A DNA stretch of 64,000 nt from Spirosoma agri (GTDB lineage: Bacteria > Bacteroidota > Bacteroidia > Cytophagales > Spirosomataceae): contig NZ_JAAGNZ010000002.1 of the NCBI RefSeq assembly GCF_010747415.1, forward strand, positions 1,116,001 through 1,180,000, read 5' to 3'. The notes beneath the pieces were generated by a model, which was not told the origin of the DNA, ran no database searches, and worked only from the letters and a program-made list of their open reading frames with translations. Made by a program: the position numbers and the translations under genes. Each line of letters opens with the position of its first letter. The first letter of the stretch is position 1. Positions 1-8,944 of the stretch are shown here, piece after piece.

Positions 1-918
1 CGCGATGTAAATACGACGGGCTTCGACCGATCCAACCCGGAAGAAGCCCATAACCAGCTCCCCGGTGTTGGTCGTTGAGTGAATGTTGCCCGTAATTTGC
101 GACGGTTGCGGATCGAAAATTGACCCGACACTCTGCGTTATTTTGGCCAGCTGGTCGTAATAATCATAAGCCGCCTGGGTCAGTGCATATTGTTTGACCT
201 GTATGCTGTATCGCGTACTGAGCTTGACCGATGCGCCGTCAATAAAGAGCAGTGGCCGCTGGCTGATAACATCGTTGCTCAACCGGGCCGACGAACCCAG
301 TTGAATCGTTTTGTCGGTCGAACTTCCCCAGCACTGATAAACACTTTCCGTTCGGCGTAAAATTTGTTTATTTACAAGCTCGTAATGAGAGTTGTACGCC
401 GACGTGTAGACCCAGGTTTCATCGAATTCCCAGCGATAATAGCGTGTTTTGTTCGTTGCGTCGTGCGCATTGACGTTGATCTGAACGCCATCGTTCTCCA
501 CGCGCCAGCTTACGCTATCGATGGGTGGGGTAACATTAACCGGTACAAAATCAGACAGGTATTCTTTTCCCTGCGCCGTACGGATGCGGAGCCGATACGT
601 CTCACCCGCGCGCGGCACCACACCCGACAGTGTATAAACGCCACCGCTTCCCTCCTGAAAGGTGTAGGTTGCCTTCGTTGAACTTTCGACCGTGACCACC
701 GCCTTTGTTTCGACGGTTGGCGCCTTCTTATCCGTCAGGTTTTGCGTGCGCGACAGTTGAATGGTAGATGTGGTGCCCGGTGCGCTGTTGACGAAGCCAC
801 TCACCACCAGGTAGGTGTTGGGTGAGGTAACTTCGGGCGGGCGGTAGGGATCAACGCAGCCGGCAGCTAGCAGCACCACTACCCAGATCACAGACTGTAG
901 TAAAATTGATTTTTTCAT
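1..918 (-). CDS. DUF4249 domain lipoprotein (partial, C-terminus beyond left edge)
   Basis: An open frame runs from the ATG at 918 to base 1 without a stop, giving 306 codons of an incomplete gene. The start MKKSILLQ is followed by a hydrophobic stretch and a clean lipobox LAAGC with the lipidated Cys at residue 21, so the product should be an outer-membrane-associated lipoprotein. The rest is beta-rich and reads like the DUF4249 family, which in Bacteroidota is regularly encoded directly downstream of a TonB-dependent receptor. That is the case here: the receptor gene ends 39 bases upstream on the same strand. The natural reading is a surface lipoprotein working with that receptor in uptake. 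The substrate is unknown. Confidence 0.85.
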   Translation of the reverse strand, partial: MKKSILLQSVIWVVVLLAAGCVDPYRPPEVTSPNTYLVVSGFVNSAPGTTSTIQLSRTQNLTDKKAPTVETKAVVTVESSTKATYTFQEGSGGVYTLSGVVPRAGETYRLRIRTAQGKEYLSDFVPVNVTPPIDSVSWRVENDGVQINVNAHDATNKTRYYRWEFDETWVYTSAYNSHYELVNKQILRRTESVYQCWGSSTDKTIQLGSSARLSNDVISQRPLLFIDGASVKLSTRYSIQVKQYALTQAAYDYYDQLAKITQSVGSIFDPQPSQITGNIHSTTNTGELVMGFFRVGSVEARRIYIA

Positions 919-957
919 GTCTATAATGTGCTGAATGCACGTGTGTTGACCGCGTTC

Positions 958-3729
958 TTAGAATCTGAAATTGTAGGTAATCGACGGTATCGGCTGCCCG
1001 AAAATGGATAATTTATACCCATTGATGACGCCGTTCTCCGACTTAAAGTAGACCGAATAGACATTCCGCCGACCCGTCAGGTTATAGACTGCAATGGTCC
1101 AGGAACTGTGCGCCAGCTTTTTGACTTTGTGATTGCCTTCGATGTTCATTGCAAAGTCAGCGCGGTAGTAGTCTGGAACCCGGTACTGGTTGCGTTCGGA
1201 GTAAAGCAGCCGCTGCGCCCCGTCGAGCGTAAATTTTGAGATGGGTAGCGTGATGGGGCGACCTGTGCTGTACGTAAAATTCAGCGACAGGCTAAACCGC
1301 CGGTTGATCTTGTAATTACCGATCATGGTAACATCGTGTGGCTTGTCGTAATTGCTTGGGTAATAGGCTCCCTGATTGATCGTCTCCGCACTATTGAGGC
1401 TATTGGTCCGTAGAAGCGTCCGGGCGTAGGTATAGCTAAGCCAGCCGTTTAGTTTACCCGTCGATTTTTTGACCAGAAATTCGATACCGTACGCTTTTCC
1501 CTGCGCATTGACAACATCCGTTTCGATATGGTGATTCAGGAACAGAACGGCCCCGCTCCGGTAGTCGAGCATGTTCTGCATGGTCTTGTAATAAACCTCA
1601 ACGGACGTTTCGATGGTGTTGGTGCGGTTATTCCGGTAAAAGCCCAGCGCGTACTGATCGCCAATCTGTGGCTTAATGTTCGGATCGCTCAGTTTCCAGA
1701 TGTCGGTGGGGGAGATGACCGTTGTGTTGGAGAGCATCTGAATGTACTGCCGCATCCGGTTGAAACTCGCCTTGATGGAGGTCGTTGGCGAGAGGGCATA
1801 GCGAAGGGCCAGCCGATACTCGGGGCCGTGATAGGTCTGAATTGCCTGATTGTTGGTATACGCGATGGTGTCCGTAATCGTGTTTGTCGTTTTGGCCACA
1901 CCCGGCGCGTATTGGAAAACCGATCTTGGTCCCAGATACGTGTAGGCTGAGTAACGCAGGCCACCACTGATCGACAACTGATCGGTGATGTCGAATTTGT
2001 CGCCAATGTACACCGCGCTTTCGACGCCCTGCTCGCCCGAAACCACATCCGGAAGAATCAACGATTCGCTGCCCCGCGGCTGGAAATTGCCGGGTGCAAT
2101 TTTGTAATACGTTGAACTGATCCCGAAATCGACCGCGTGCTTGTTGGTCGGATAATAATTGAAATCCGCCTTTACTTGCGACTGGCTGATCGCGAAATCC
2201 AGCTTATAGGCATTGACCGGGTTTTTATCGCTGTAGACGTTGTATTTATAGCCGCTGTAACTACCCGTAAAAACGCTGTACAGCTTGTTATTGATGATAT
2301 GTTTCCACTTCAGCGTGGCGGTCTGATTCTGGTATTGGTAAGTTGTGTCGCTGTTGAGCCGGAAGTCGTCTTTGCTCAGGTAACCCGTCAGGTACAACGT
2401 ATTTTTCTCGTTGACATCGTGCGTAACGTGCAGGTTCAGATCGTAAAAATTGGCCGAGCTGTTCTTGAACGAGGAGTTTGGCAGTTGCTTCAGCAGCCAG
2501 TTGGAATATGTCGAGCGACCACCGATGATGAACGACGTTTTGTCTTTGATCAGCGGTCCTTCCAGCGTTAGCCGACCCGTCAGCAGACCAATACCGCCCG
2601 AACCCACGAGTTTCTTTTTGTTGCCGTCGCGCGTCTGCACCTCTAGTACCGACGACAGCCTGCCGCCAAACCGGGACGGAATGCCACTTTTATAGAGTTC
2701 GGCGCTCTTGATAATGTCCGGATTGAAGGCCGAGAAGAAGCCAAACAGGTGCGAGGTGTTATAGATTGGCGCGTCGTTGTACAGAATCAGGTTCTGGTCG
2801 GTAGCGCCCCCCCGCACGTTAAGCCCCGTTGAGCTTTCGCCCACCGATTTTACACCCGGTAACGTCAGAATGACCCGCAGCAGATCGGCTTCACCCAGCG
2901 CCGTTGGAACCTGCCGGATGGTCTTGATGTCGACCCGTTGCTGACCCATCTGCATTCCCGACACGTTCACGTCTTTTTCGGCCTCGATCACGACTTCTCT
3001 CAGCGCAATCACATCGTCTTCCATCTCAATATCCAGCTTGCCATCCGCGTAGAGAATGATCCGGCGACGGGTATCTTTCTGACCAATACTGCGGAGTTTC
3101 AGGTCGTAGCGGCCCCTGGGGAGCGTGATGGAGTAATAGCCGAACTGGTCCGTTACGGTGCCCATCCGCGGATTTTCGACGTAAACAGCCGCTCCGACAA
3201 TTGGCTCGCCCGACAACGTACTGCGCACCGAACCGGCAATGGTTGAGCGACCGGGCCGTATGGGATTGGTCCGTTTGCCGATGTCGTACACCTTCGTTTC
3301 GGTTTCAACGCGTTTGGTCTTCCCCTGCGTCAGGTAGTCGTTCGCCGTTGAATCGAGGGTTGTCTGGCCGTTACCACCCCGGAAAAAGCCAATGGGTAAC
3401 TCGGTTCGTATCGGTCGATCCAGCGTTATGTAGACCCGTTGGTTCTGGTCAATGGCGAAGAAATACCTGGTCCCCTCAAAAAACTGCCGCAGCACTGCCT
3501 GAAGGGGCTGATTTTTGACCTGTAAATTGACCACCAGACTGTCGACTTCGCTGGCGTTGTAAAAAAAGCGGTAGGGACTGACGCGTTCGATTTCTTTCGC
3601 AAACTGCTCGAAACGGAGGTTTGCGAAGTCTCCGCTGATTGGTTTCGCTGGCTGTTGTTGCCCCGATGCGTGGGTGAACATGCCGGTCAGGGTAACGAAA
3701 AGAAGAATGGTGCGGTAGAGTTGGGCCAT
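958..3729 (-). CDS. TonB-dependent outer-membrane receptor with N-terminal STN and carboxypeptidase-regulatory domains
   Basis: 923 aa with a signal peptide ending near residue 24. Residues about 32-108 form an STN-type (secretin/TonB short N-terminal) domain, which in FecA-like receptors signals to anti-sigma factors. Residues about 160-245 are a CarboxypepD_reg-like beta-sandwich (AGSVRSTLSGEPIVGAAVYV). The plug follows at about 255-375 with the typical LNVRGGATDQNLILYNDAP segment, then a 22-strand barrel ending in the aromatic C-terminus ITYNFRF. No sigma or anti-sigma gene is adjacent, so the signalling role of the STN domain is open. It lies 2 bases after the upstream gene and is followed by the DUF4249 lipoprotein, so the three probably form one operon. 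Confidence 0.9.
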   Translation of the reverse strand: MAQLYRTILLFVTLTGMFTHASGQQQPAKPISGDFANLRFEQFAKEIERVSPYRFFYNASEVDSLVVNLQVKNQPLQAVLRQFFEGTRYFFAIDQNQRVYITLDRPIRTELPIGFFRGGNGQTTLDSTANDYLTQGKTKRVETETKVYDIGKRTNPIRPGRSTIAGSVRSTLSGEPIVGAAVYVENPRMGTVTDQFGYYSITLPRGRYDLKLRSIGQKDTRRRIILYADGKLDIEMEDDVIALREVVIEAEKDVNVSGMQMGQQRVDIKTIRQVPTALGEADLLRVILTLPGVKSVGESSTGLNVRGGATDQNLILYNDAPIYNTSHLFGFFSAFNPDIIKSAELYKSGIPSRFGGRLSSVLEVQTRDGNKKKLVGSGGIGLLTGRLTLEGPLIKDKTSFIIGGRSTYSNWLLKQLPNSSFKNSSANFYDLNLHVTHDVNEKNTLYLTGYLSKDDFRLNSDTTYQYQNQTATLKWKHIINNKLYSVFTGSYSGYKYNVYSDKNPVNAYKLDFAISQSQVKADFNYYPTNKHAVDFGISSTYYKIAPGNFQPRGSESLILPDVVSGEQGVESAVYIGDKFDITDQLSISGGLRYSAYTYLGPRSVFQYAPGVAKTTNTITDTIAYTNNQAIQTYHGPEYRLALRYALSPTTSIKASFNRMRQYIQMLSNTTVISPTDIWKLSDPNIKPQIGDQYALGFYRNNRTNTIETSVEVYYKTMQNMLDYRSGAVLFLNHHIETDVVNAQGKAYGIEFLVKKSTGKLNGWLSYTYARTLLRTNSLNSAETINQGAYYPSNYDKPHDVTMIGNYKINRRFSLSLNFTYSTGRPITLPISKFTLDGAQRLLYSERNQYRVPDYYRADFAMNIEGNHKVKKLAHSSWTIAVYNLTGRRNVYSVYFKSENGVINGYKLSIFGQPIPSITYNFRF

Positions 3730-3731
3730 CG

Positions 3732-4460
3732 TTAAGGCGTTAGTTTTTCGTACTGCTTCACAAGTGCCGTTATGGCCTCCTCACGCTGCTCGCTGAACTT
3801 GAGCCGGGCCGAGCGAAGGTATTTCCGGAGCGAAGCGGACTGGTCGGGAAATAGTCTGAATACCGACCGCTTGGTTCGTACTTCGTGGTAAAGTCCGTCC
3901 TTCAGAATGTAGTAGCGGTCTTTGACCAGGTAATCGGCCTTGTAGACACCGCCCGAAATATCTTCGTGAACCGCTTTGATGCGCTTCGCCAGAAACTGGA
4001 CGCGGCCCTTGTGCAGGATGTTATAAAAGCCCGTGCGAACCCCGGCGGCACTATCGCCGACAATGCGGGCGAACTGATGATTTCCCAACGAAAAAGTACG
4101 AACCTGTTCGGTGTGTGGCCGAATCCGGAACACATTTTTGGGAGCCTGAATAGCCAGCTCGTCACGGACAACGTCATACAACATCATCACATCGTGATAC
4201 ACCAGCCCGTTGTAGGTGATCGACCCTGATTGCAGGCTATCGGTCGCAAAATAGGGGTGAATTTTTATGCGACGGTCGTGCGGAATGAACTCGTGCCCGG
4301 TGTATAAATGGGTCTTCTCGGTAAGCGCAGTCTCGTAGCTAGTGACGGCCTGGTTCCGGGCCGCAGCCAGAAACGAACTGTCCGCGCTTACCGGTTGTCC
4401 GACAGCCTTGCCGATGAGAAACAGAGAGAGGCAGCTAAGTGTAAGAATTCGGTGGTGCAT
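3732..4460 (-). CDS. Conserved secreted protein of unknown function upstream of a TonB receptor
   Basis: 242 aa from the ATG at 4460. A longer reading from 4520 exists, but only the 4460 start places a signal peptide (MHHRILTLSCLSLFLIGKAVG) at the N-terminus. The mature part contains YTGHEF, KIHPYF, NGLVYHDVMMLYDVV and many Lys/Arg residues near the end. I know of no named domain. Similar proteins, as far as I recall, occur beside TonB receptors in Bacteroidota. The stop is 2 bases before the receptor start, which argues for co-transcription and a shared role at the envelope. Function cannot be assigned. Confidence 0.7.
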   Translation of the reverse strand: MHHRILTLSCLSLFLIGKAVGQPVSADSSFLAAARNQAVTSYETALTEKTHLYTGHEFIPHDRRIKIHPYFATDSLQSGSITYNGLVYHDVMMLYDVVRDELAIQAPKNVFRIRPHTEQVRTFSLGNHQFARIVGDSAAGVRTGFYNILHKGRVQFLAKRIKAVHEDISGGVYKADYLVKDRYYILKDGLYHEVRTKRSVFRLFPDQSASLRKYLRSARLKFSEQREEAITALVKQYEKLTP

Positions 4461-4693
4461 ATCGTCTGCATGAAGCCATAAAAATAGTATAAGTTCTGCT
4501 TTAGAATAGGGATGACACAATATTGTCCGATTCTAAATGCTGCCGCACCGTTGGAAGGCGACACAAAAACTTAACTAATTCCTGTCTTGACAGAGACAAA
4601 GACGGCTAGTTTATACCCAGTTCACCGACTAGTTTCTCATCTGCTTGGTCCAATAGCTGCTAACTAATTTGTTCGTATTGATCCAGCCAGACC

Positions 4694-7300
4694 CTATTCC
4701 TGATTGATACCGTTCTGCATCGCTTCCTGAATGAGGGGTAGCCCGTCTTCCACAACGGTAATGTATTGTTGCAGGAGCGGCTCGATCTCCGTGATGTCTT
4801 TATCCGATCGAACCAGTTTTTCGATTATCAAATTAAGATCCGTGGCTTTTTGGAGCCCCATCATCATGCCCGGTGCTTTCTGCGTGTGCAGAATACGGCC
4901 AATCGCAGCTACGTCACCGTCCGTCAGCAATTGCCGTAACTGACTGAGTTCGGCGGGTGTCTTATCCAGGTAAATTTCCAGTAATTCCAGCGCCAGTTCC
5001 ATATCGTGACCCACCGAGTTGAGCAGGGGGTCCATCGAGAAGGCGGTTGTGGCTACGGGCACGGGCTGGACGGGTTGAGGTTCCGGTATCGGTACGACGG
5101 GAGCCTGTTCGATGGCATTATACCCATAGTGCTGGATCATCCGGTGCAAATCCTCCATCTGAAACGGCTTGGGCAAAAAGTCGTTCATCCCCGCCTGCAA
5201 ACACTGCTCACGCTCACTGGCCAGCGCGTGGGCCGTCATGGCAATGATTGGAATGGTACTGTTGAGCGTCGACCGGATGTGTCGGGTCGTCTGGTAACCA
5301 TCCATCACCGGCATCTGAATATCCATCAGGATCAGATCGAATGCGTTCTCCTTAAGCATAGCCAATGCCTGCTGACCGTTCTCGGCCAGTTCGGCCTTGT
5401 AGCCTAACCGTTTGATGACCTGCAAAACCAGCTTCTGATTCATGACATTGTCTTCCACGGCTAGAATCGTCAGTGTTTTTTTGCCCGATTCCGACTCGTT
5501 TAAACGCTTGCCAAGGGCATGCTGGTCCAGTTCCAGCGCGATGGGGTAGGTGAGTTCCACCGTAAATTCCGAGCCTACGCCGGGTTCGCTGCTTACGGTA
5601 ATTGAGCCGCCCTGCATCTGGGTCAGCGACTTGACGATGTTGAGTCCCAGGCCCGTACCCCCGTAGTAGCGGGTTGTGAAATCGCTCGCCTGCCGGAACC
5701 GTTCAAAGACGTGTGGTAATGCATTCGCGTCAATGCCAATGCCAGTATCGTTTACCTTGAACTGCACACGAACCAACTTTTCATGGTTGTCCTGCCGCGA
5801 GATCCGGGCCGTTACAGCGCCTTCTTTGGTGAATTTGATCGCATTACTGAGCAGGTTCAGTAAAATCTGGGTGAGCCGGGTTGGGTCGCCCAGCACCATT
5901 GGGGGCAGCGTTGGGTCGATGTCAACGACCAATGTTAGATTTTTGTCGGCCACCGACGACTGGAGCATCGTTTGCAGGGAAACCACCAGTGAGCGGATAC
6001 TAAACGGGATTGACTCCATCTGAATCATGCCCGCTTCGATCTTGGATATATCTAAAATATCATTGACGATCGTCAGCAGATTTTTTCCGGCCGTTTGAAC
6101 AAGCTTCACGAACTCGGCCTGTTCCTCGTTGAGGGGCGTCACTTCCAGCAGATTCGAGAAACCGATCACCGCGTTCAGGGGGGTGCGAATCTCGTGACTC
6201 ATATTGGCCAGGAAATTCTCTTTCAGCCGGGATGCCTGTTCGGCCAGTTCTTTCGCTTCCTGCAAGCGACCTTCCGACAGGACCCGGTCACTGATGTCCA
6301 TATTGGACGAAATGACGTATTGCAGGGTTCCATCGGCATCGTAGATCGGACGGGAGGAACTCAGGATCTGAATGCGCTTATCGCCGATTCGTAGTTCCAT
6401 GTCGTCTACCTGCGACGTTTCGCCACGCAGCGCCCGGTAGGCGGGCCGCCGTTCCATTGGATAGGGCTTACCGTCAGGAAACTGATAAACGGTGAGTCGG
6501 TTCAGGATGTCAGAATAGGACGTGAGTTGGGTAATGCCGCCAAACAGATCGGATGCGGCCTGATTGGCGTAAAACAGATTCCCATCTTTATTGATAACCA
6601 GTATGGAGACGGGCACCGCTTCCATGAATCGTTTAAGCTGATCTTCATTGTGTTTGAGTTGCTGATTCAGCCGGGTCGTATCTTTCACCGTCTTCATGAG
6701 CCGGTAAAATGCCCACATGATGATCACCAGAGCCGCAATAGCACCCACCAGACTACTTTGATTGGCGTAGGAGGCAGACTCCTCGCTGGCGTTGGCCCGG
6801 ACGTTTAAGAGCTCATTTTCAACCGCTTCTATCGTCCGAAGTTCATGAAATAAATTATCACTCAATCCCATAAAGGTCTCTACCGAATCGAGCCGGGTAA
6901 GCCCTTTGTCGTCCGTACTTTTTGTGAACAATAAGTTGCCGTAGTTCAGCTTTTGCCCGAGAAGTTGGCGAATGGTCTGCACCCGTTTATACTGGGGTGA
7001 ATTGTCAGCGGTTAGCTTGGCTACCTGTTGCAGGTACTGCGTCATGATCCGGGCATTCCGGTCATAGTCCGCTTTAAAAACCGAGTTGTTCTGACTAAGC
7101 AGGAAGCCCCGCAGATCGTTGTCCAGATTCGTTAAATGCGCCTGTACCTGCTGCGTTCGCTGTAAGACCAAATGCGTATGAATGAGCCACGTATTCTGGT
7201 TGACCATTCGTTGCGTTGTGCGTTGCGCATTTATACCGATAAGTATTGGGATCAATAAGCCAACAGCTAGCATCCAGCCAATACGTGTAGTCGCATTCAT
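4694..7300 (-). CDS. CHASE3-PAS hybrid sensor histidine kinase with receiver and HPt domains
   Basis: 868 aa. Membrane segments at about 8-24 and 183-200 bracket a periplasmic helical region of the CHASE3 type. A PAS domain covers about 222-340 (VSILVINKDGNLFYANQAA). The HisKA H-box is MSHEIRTPLNAVIGFSN with the phospho-acceptor His369. The ATPase has the N-box at Asn486 (LLSNAIKFT), G1 NDTGIGI and G2 GGTGLGL. A receiver domain at about 610-730 has its phospho-Asp at 660 (LILMDIQMPVMDGY). A C-terminal HPt has His805 (HTQKAPGMMMG). A complete His-Asp-His relay therefore sits in one chain. No separate response regulator is adjacent, so the output partner is unknown. It has no same-strand neighbour closer than 230 bases. 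Confidence 0.93.
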   Translation of the reverse strand: MNATTRIGWMLAVGLLIPILIGINAQRTTQRMVNQNTWLIHTHLVLQRTQQVQAHLTNLDNDLRGFLLSQNNSVFKADYDRNARIMTQYLQQVAKLTADNSPQYKRVQTIRQLLGQKLNYGNLLFTKSTDDKGLTRLDSVETFMGLSDNLFHELRTIEAVENELLNVRANASEESASYANQSSLVGAIAALVIIMWAFYRLMKTVKDTTRLNQQLKHNEDQLKRFMEAVPVSILVINKDGNLFYANQAASDLFGGITQLTSYSDILNRLTVYQFPDGKPYPMERRPAYRALRGETSQVDDMELRIGDKRIQILSSSRPIYDADGTLQYVISSNMDISDRVLSEGRLQEAKELAEQASRLKENFLANMSHEIRTPLNAVIGFSNLLEVTPLNEEQAEFVKLVQTAGKNLLTIVNDILDISKIEAGMIQMESIPFSIRSLVVSLQTMLQSSVADKNLTLVVDIDPTLPPMVLGDPTRLTQILLNLLSNAIKFTKEGAVTARISRQDNHEKLVRVQFKVNDTGIGIDANALPHVFERFRQASDFTTRYYGGTGLGLNIVKSLTQMQGGSITVSSEPGVGSEFTVELTYPIALELDQHALGKRLNESESGKKTLTILAVEDNVMNQKLVLQVIKRLGYKAELAENGQQALAMLKENAFDLILMDIQMPVMDGYQTTRHIRSTLNSTIPIIAMTAHALASEREQCLQAGMNDFLPKPFQMEDLHRMIQHYGYNAIEQAPVVPIPEPQPVQPVPVATTAFSMDPLLNSVGHDMELALELLEIYLDKTPAELSQLRQLLTDGDVAAIGRILHTQKAPGMMMGLQKATDLNLIIEKLVRSDKDITEIEPLLQQYITVVEDGLPLIQEAMQNGINQE

Positions 7301-7621
7301 AAAATAGAACCAGGCAAAATAGAGATGGGTATGAGTTCCTGCTAAAGATAATGGGCTTCAACATACGGTCATAGCTAGTCGAAGTAATGGGTTTAACGCT
7401 GAGGGAGGAAAGGTAGAGGAAGTCGTAAATATAAAAATAAATAAATAATAAGTTTTTTGTAAACGATAAAACATAAACAAAGCTGTCTGGTTAAATTCGG
7501 CTCACTTGTTCACACGGCAAACGCTGTTGCTGGTAGTTGGTAAACAGGTAGCCAACCTCGTTCAGGGAACACGCATTCAGTAAAACTACCGAATACAACC
7601 GCTTTTTCGTTACTTTGCCGG
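7301..7621. other. Gene-free divergent control region between kinase and thyA
   Basis: 321 bases without a supported gene between two divergent starts. The stretch 7425-7480 is very A/T-rich and may serve as an upstream activating stretch. Close to thyA the bases TTACTTTG at 7610-7617 resemble, but do not fully match, the Bacteroidota -7 box TAnnTTTG. I see no hairpin or operator that I could defend. Confidence 0.5.
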
Positions 7622-8416
7622 ATGCAACAATACCACGACCTACTGCGCCATATTCTCGCAACGGGCACGCGTAAAACCGATCGGACCGGCACCGGAACCA
7701 TCAGCGTATTCGGTTACCAGATGCGGTTTAACTTACAGGAAGGGTTCCCTCTGCTGACGACCAAAAAGGTTCATACCAAGTCGATCATTCATGAACTGCT
7801 CTGGTTCATCAAAGGCGATACCAATATTAAGTACCTCAAAGACAACGGCGTTTCGATCTGGGATGACTGGGCCGACGAGAACGGCGATCTGGGGCCGGTA
7901 TATGGTCGTCAGTGGCGAAGCTGGGCCACTACGGATGGTCGCTCGATCGATCAGTTGAGCGACGTATTGAAACAACTCAAAAATTCGCCGGATTCGCGCC
8001 GGATGATCGTTTCCGCCTGGAACCCAGCCGATGTGCCGGGTATGGCGCTGCCGCCCTGCCACGCGCTGTTTCAGTTCTACGTGGCCGATGGAAAACTGTC
8101 CTGCCAGTTGTATCAGCGGAGTGCCGATGTGTTCTTGGGCGTTCCGTTCAACATTGCCTCGTATGCGCTCTTGACGATGATGATCGCTCAGGAATGCGGG
8201 CTTGAGGCACACGAGTTCATCTGGACGGGGGGCGATACGCATCTGTATCTGAACCACCTCGAACAGGTTGACACACAGCTTTCCCGCGAACCGCGCCCGT
8301 TGCCAACGATGCGTCTGAACCCGGCCGTGAAATCGATCTTCGACTTTACGTACGACGATTTTTCGCTGGAAAATTATAACCCATACCCGGCCATAAAAGC
8401 GCCGGTTGCGGTGTAA
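7622..8416 (+). CDS. thyA: Thymidylate synthase
   Basis: 264 aa, the same length as the E. coli enzyme. It methylates dUMP to dTMP using methylenetetrahydrofolate, which becomes dihydrofolate. The catalytic nucleophile is Cys146 in [13 protein letters not shown]. The phosphate-binding arginines are visible in DRTGTGT near the start and in [11 protein letters not shown]. The C-terminal folate-closing region ends KAPVAV. The usual companion folA (dihydrofolate reductase) is not next to it here. The ATG follows a TTTGCC motif within 10 bases, so the mRNA leader is probably very short. Confidence 0.97.
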   Translation: MQQYHDLLRHILATGTRKTDRTGTGTISVFGYQMRFNLQEGFPLLTTKKVHTKSIIHELLWFIKGDTNIKYLKDNGVSIWDDWADENGDLGPVYGRQWRSWATTDGRSIDQLSDVLKQLKNSPDSRRMIVSAWNPADVPGMALPPCHALFQFYVADGKLSCQLYQRSADVFLGVPFNIASYALLTMMIAQECGLEAHEFIWTGGDTHLYLNHLEQVDTQLSREPRPLPTMRLNPAVKSIFDFTYDDFSLENYNPYPAIKAPVAV

Positions 8417-8427
8417 AAAACGGAACT

Positions 8428-8472
8428 GGGTAACTAGAGTAACCAGTCGAAGCCAGTCACTTTAGTTACCCA
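8428..8472. terminator. Hairpin between convergent thyA and 2TM gene
   Basis: GGGTAACTAGAGT pairs with ACTTTAGTTACCC (12 of 13 bases) around an 18-base loop. It lies 12 bases after the thyA stop and 26 bases before the end of the convergent gene. No strong T-run follows on either side, so it may act as a modest bidirectional terminator or only protect 3' ends. Confidence 0.5.
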
Positions 8473-8497
8473 ATTATCTAGTCTCCTCAATAGCCAA

Positions 8498-8830
8498 TTA
8501 CTGTTGGCTTGCCAGCTTCTGATATTCCTGCTCGATCATAGTTTCCGCACTGCCGCCGTTGCTGTAAACGCGGAAGTAATGCGCAGCCAGGCCAAAGCCC
8601 CAGCCAAGTGAGGAGAAGACAGGCCACGGGAAAAAGAGCCCGTCTCGACCCGGCGTATGAATTAGAAGCGCCATTGCGGCCCACAGGAGCCACAGACCCG
8701 CATTGACAACCAGATAAGACCGTAGATGCAGCTTAAAGCCGACGCGGGCTTTCGCTTGTTTCCACAGAAGAGGATTACGGTCGGCGGAACTTACAGAAGG
8801 AGTTTCCATAGCAAACTGATATGTGTTCAT
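8498..8830 (-). CDS. 2TM domain-containing small membrane protein
   Basis: 110 aa with the 2TM family layout: a short charged start (LWKQAKARVGFKLHLRSYL), a first hydrophobic helix at about 40-57, a short loop, and a second helix at about 68-86 followed by a charged tail (MIEQEYQKLASQQ). The family is common in Bacteroidota and has no known biochemical role; some members are fused to histidine kinases. A second possible ATG lies at 8809, seven residues in. It converges on thyA and diverges from the PolX-like gene. Confidence 0.8.
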   Translation of the reverse strand: MNTYQFAMETPSVSSADRNPLLWKQAKARVGFKLHLRSYLVVNAGLWLLWAAMALLIHTPGRDGLFFPWPVFSSLGWGFGLAAHYFRVYSNGGSAETMIEQEYQKLASQQ

Positions 8831-8944
8831 TGTGAGTCGTGTTCGGTGCGCTGATTTATGGAATAAAGGTAGGCTGATCCGTGGCTGCCTTGCGCGTCAA
8901 ATCTGACCAATTGCCTAACTTGCGGAGTGAATACCTGTATTGCT

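Noticed and set aside
364..681. Open frame opposite the left-edge DUF4249 gene
   Set aside because: Arg- and Val-rich antisense shadow with no domain; the minus frame is continuous and recognisable as DUF4249.
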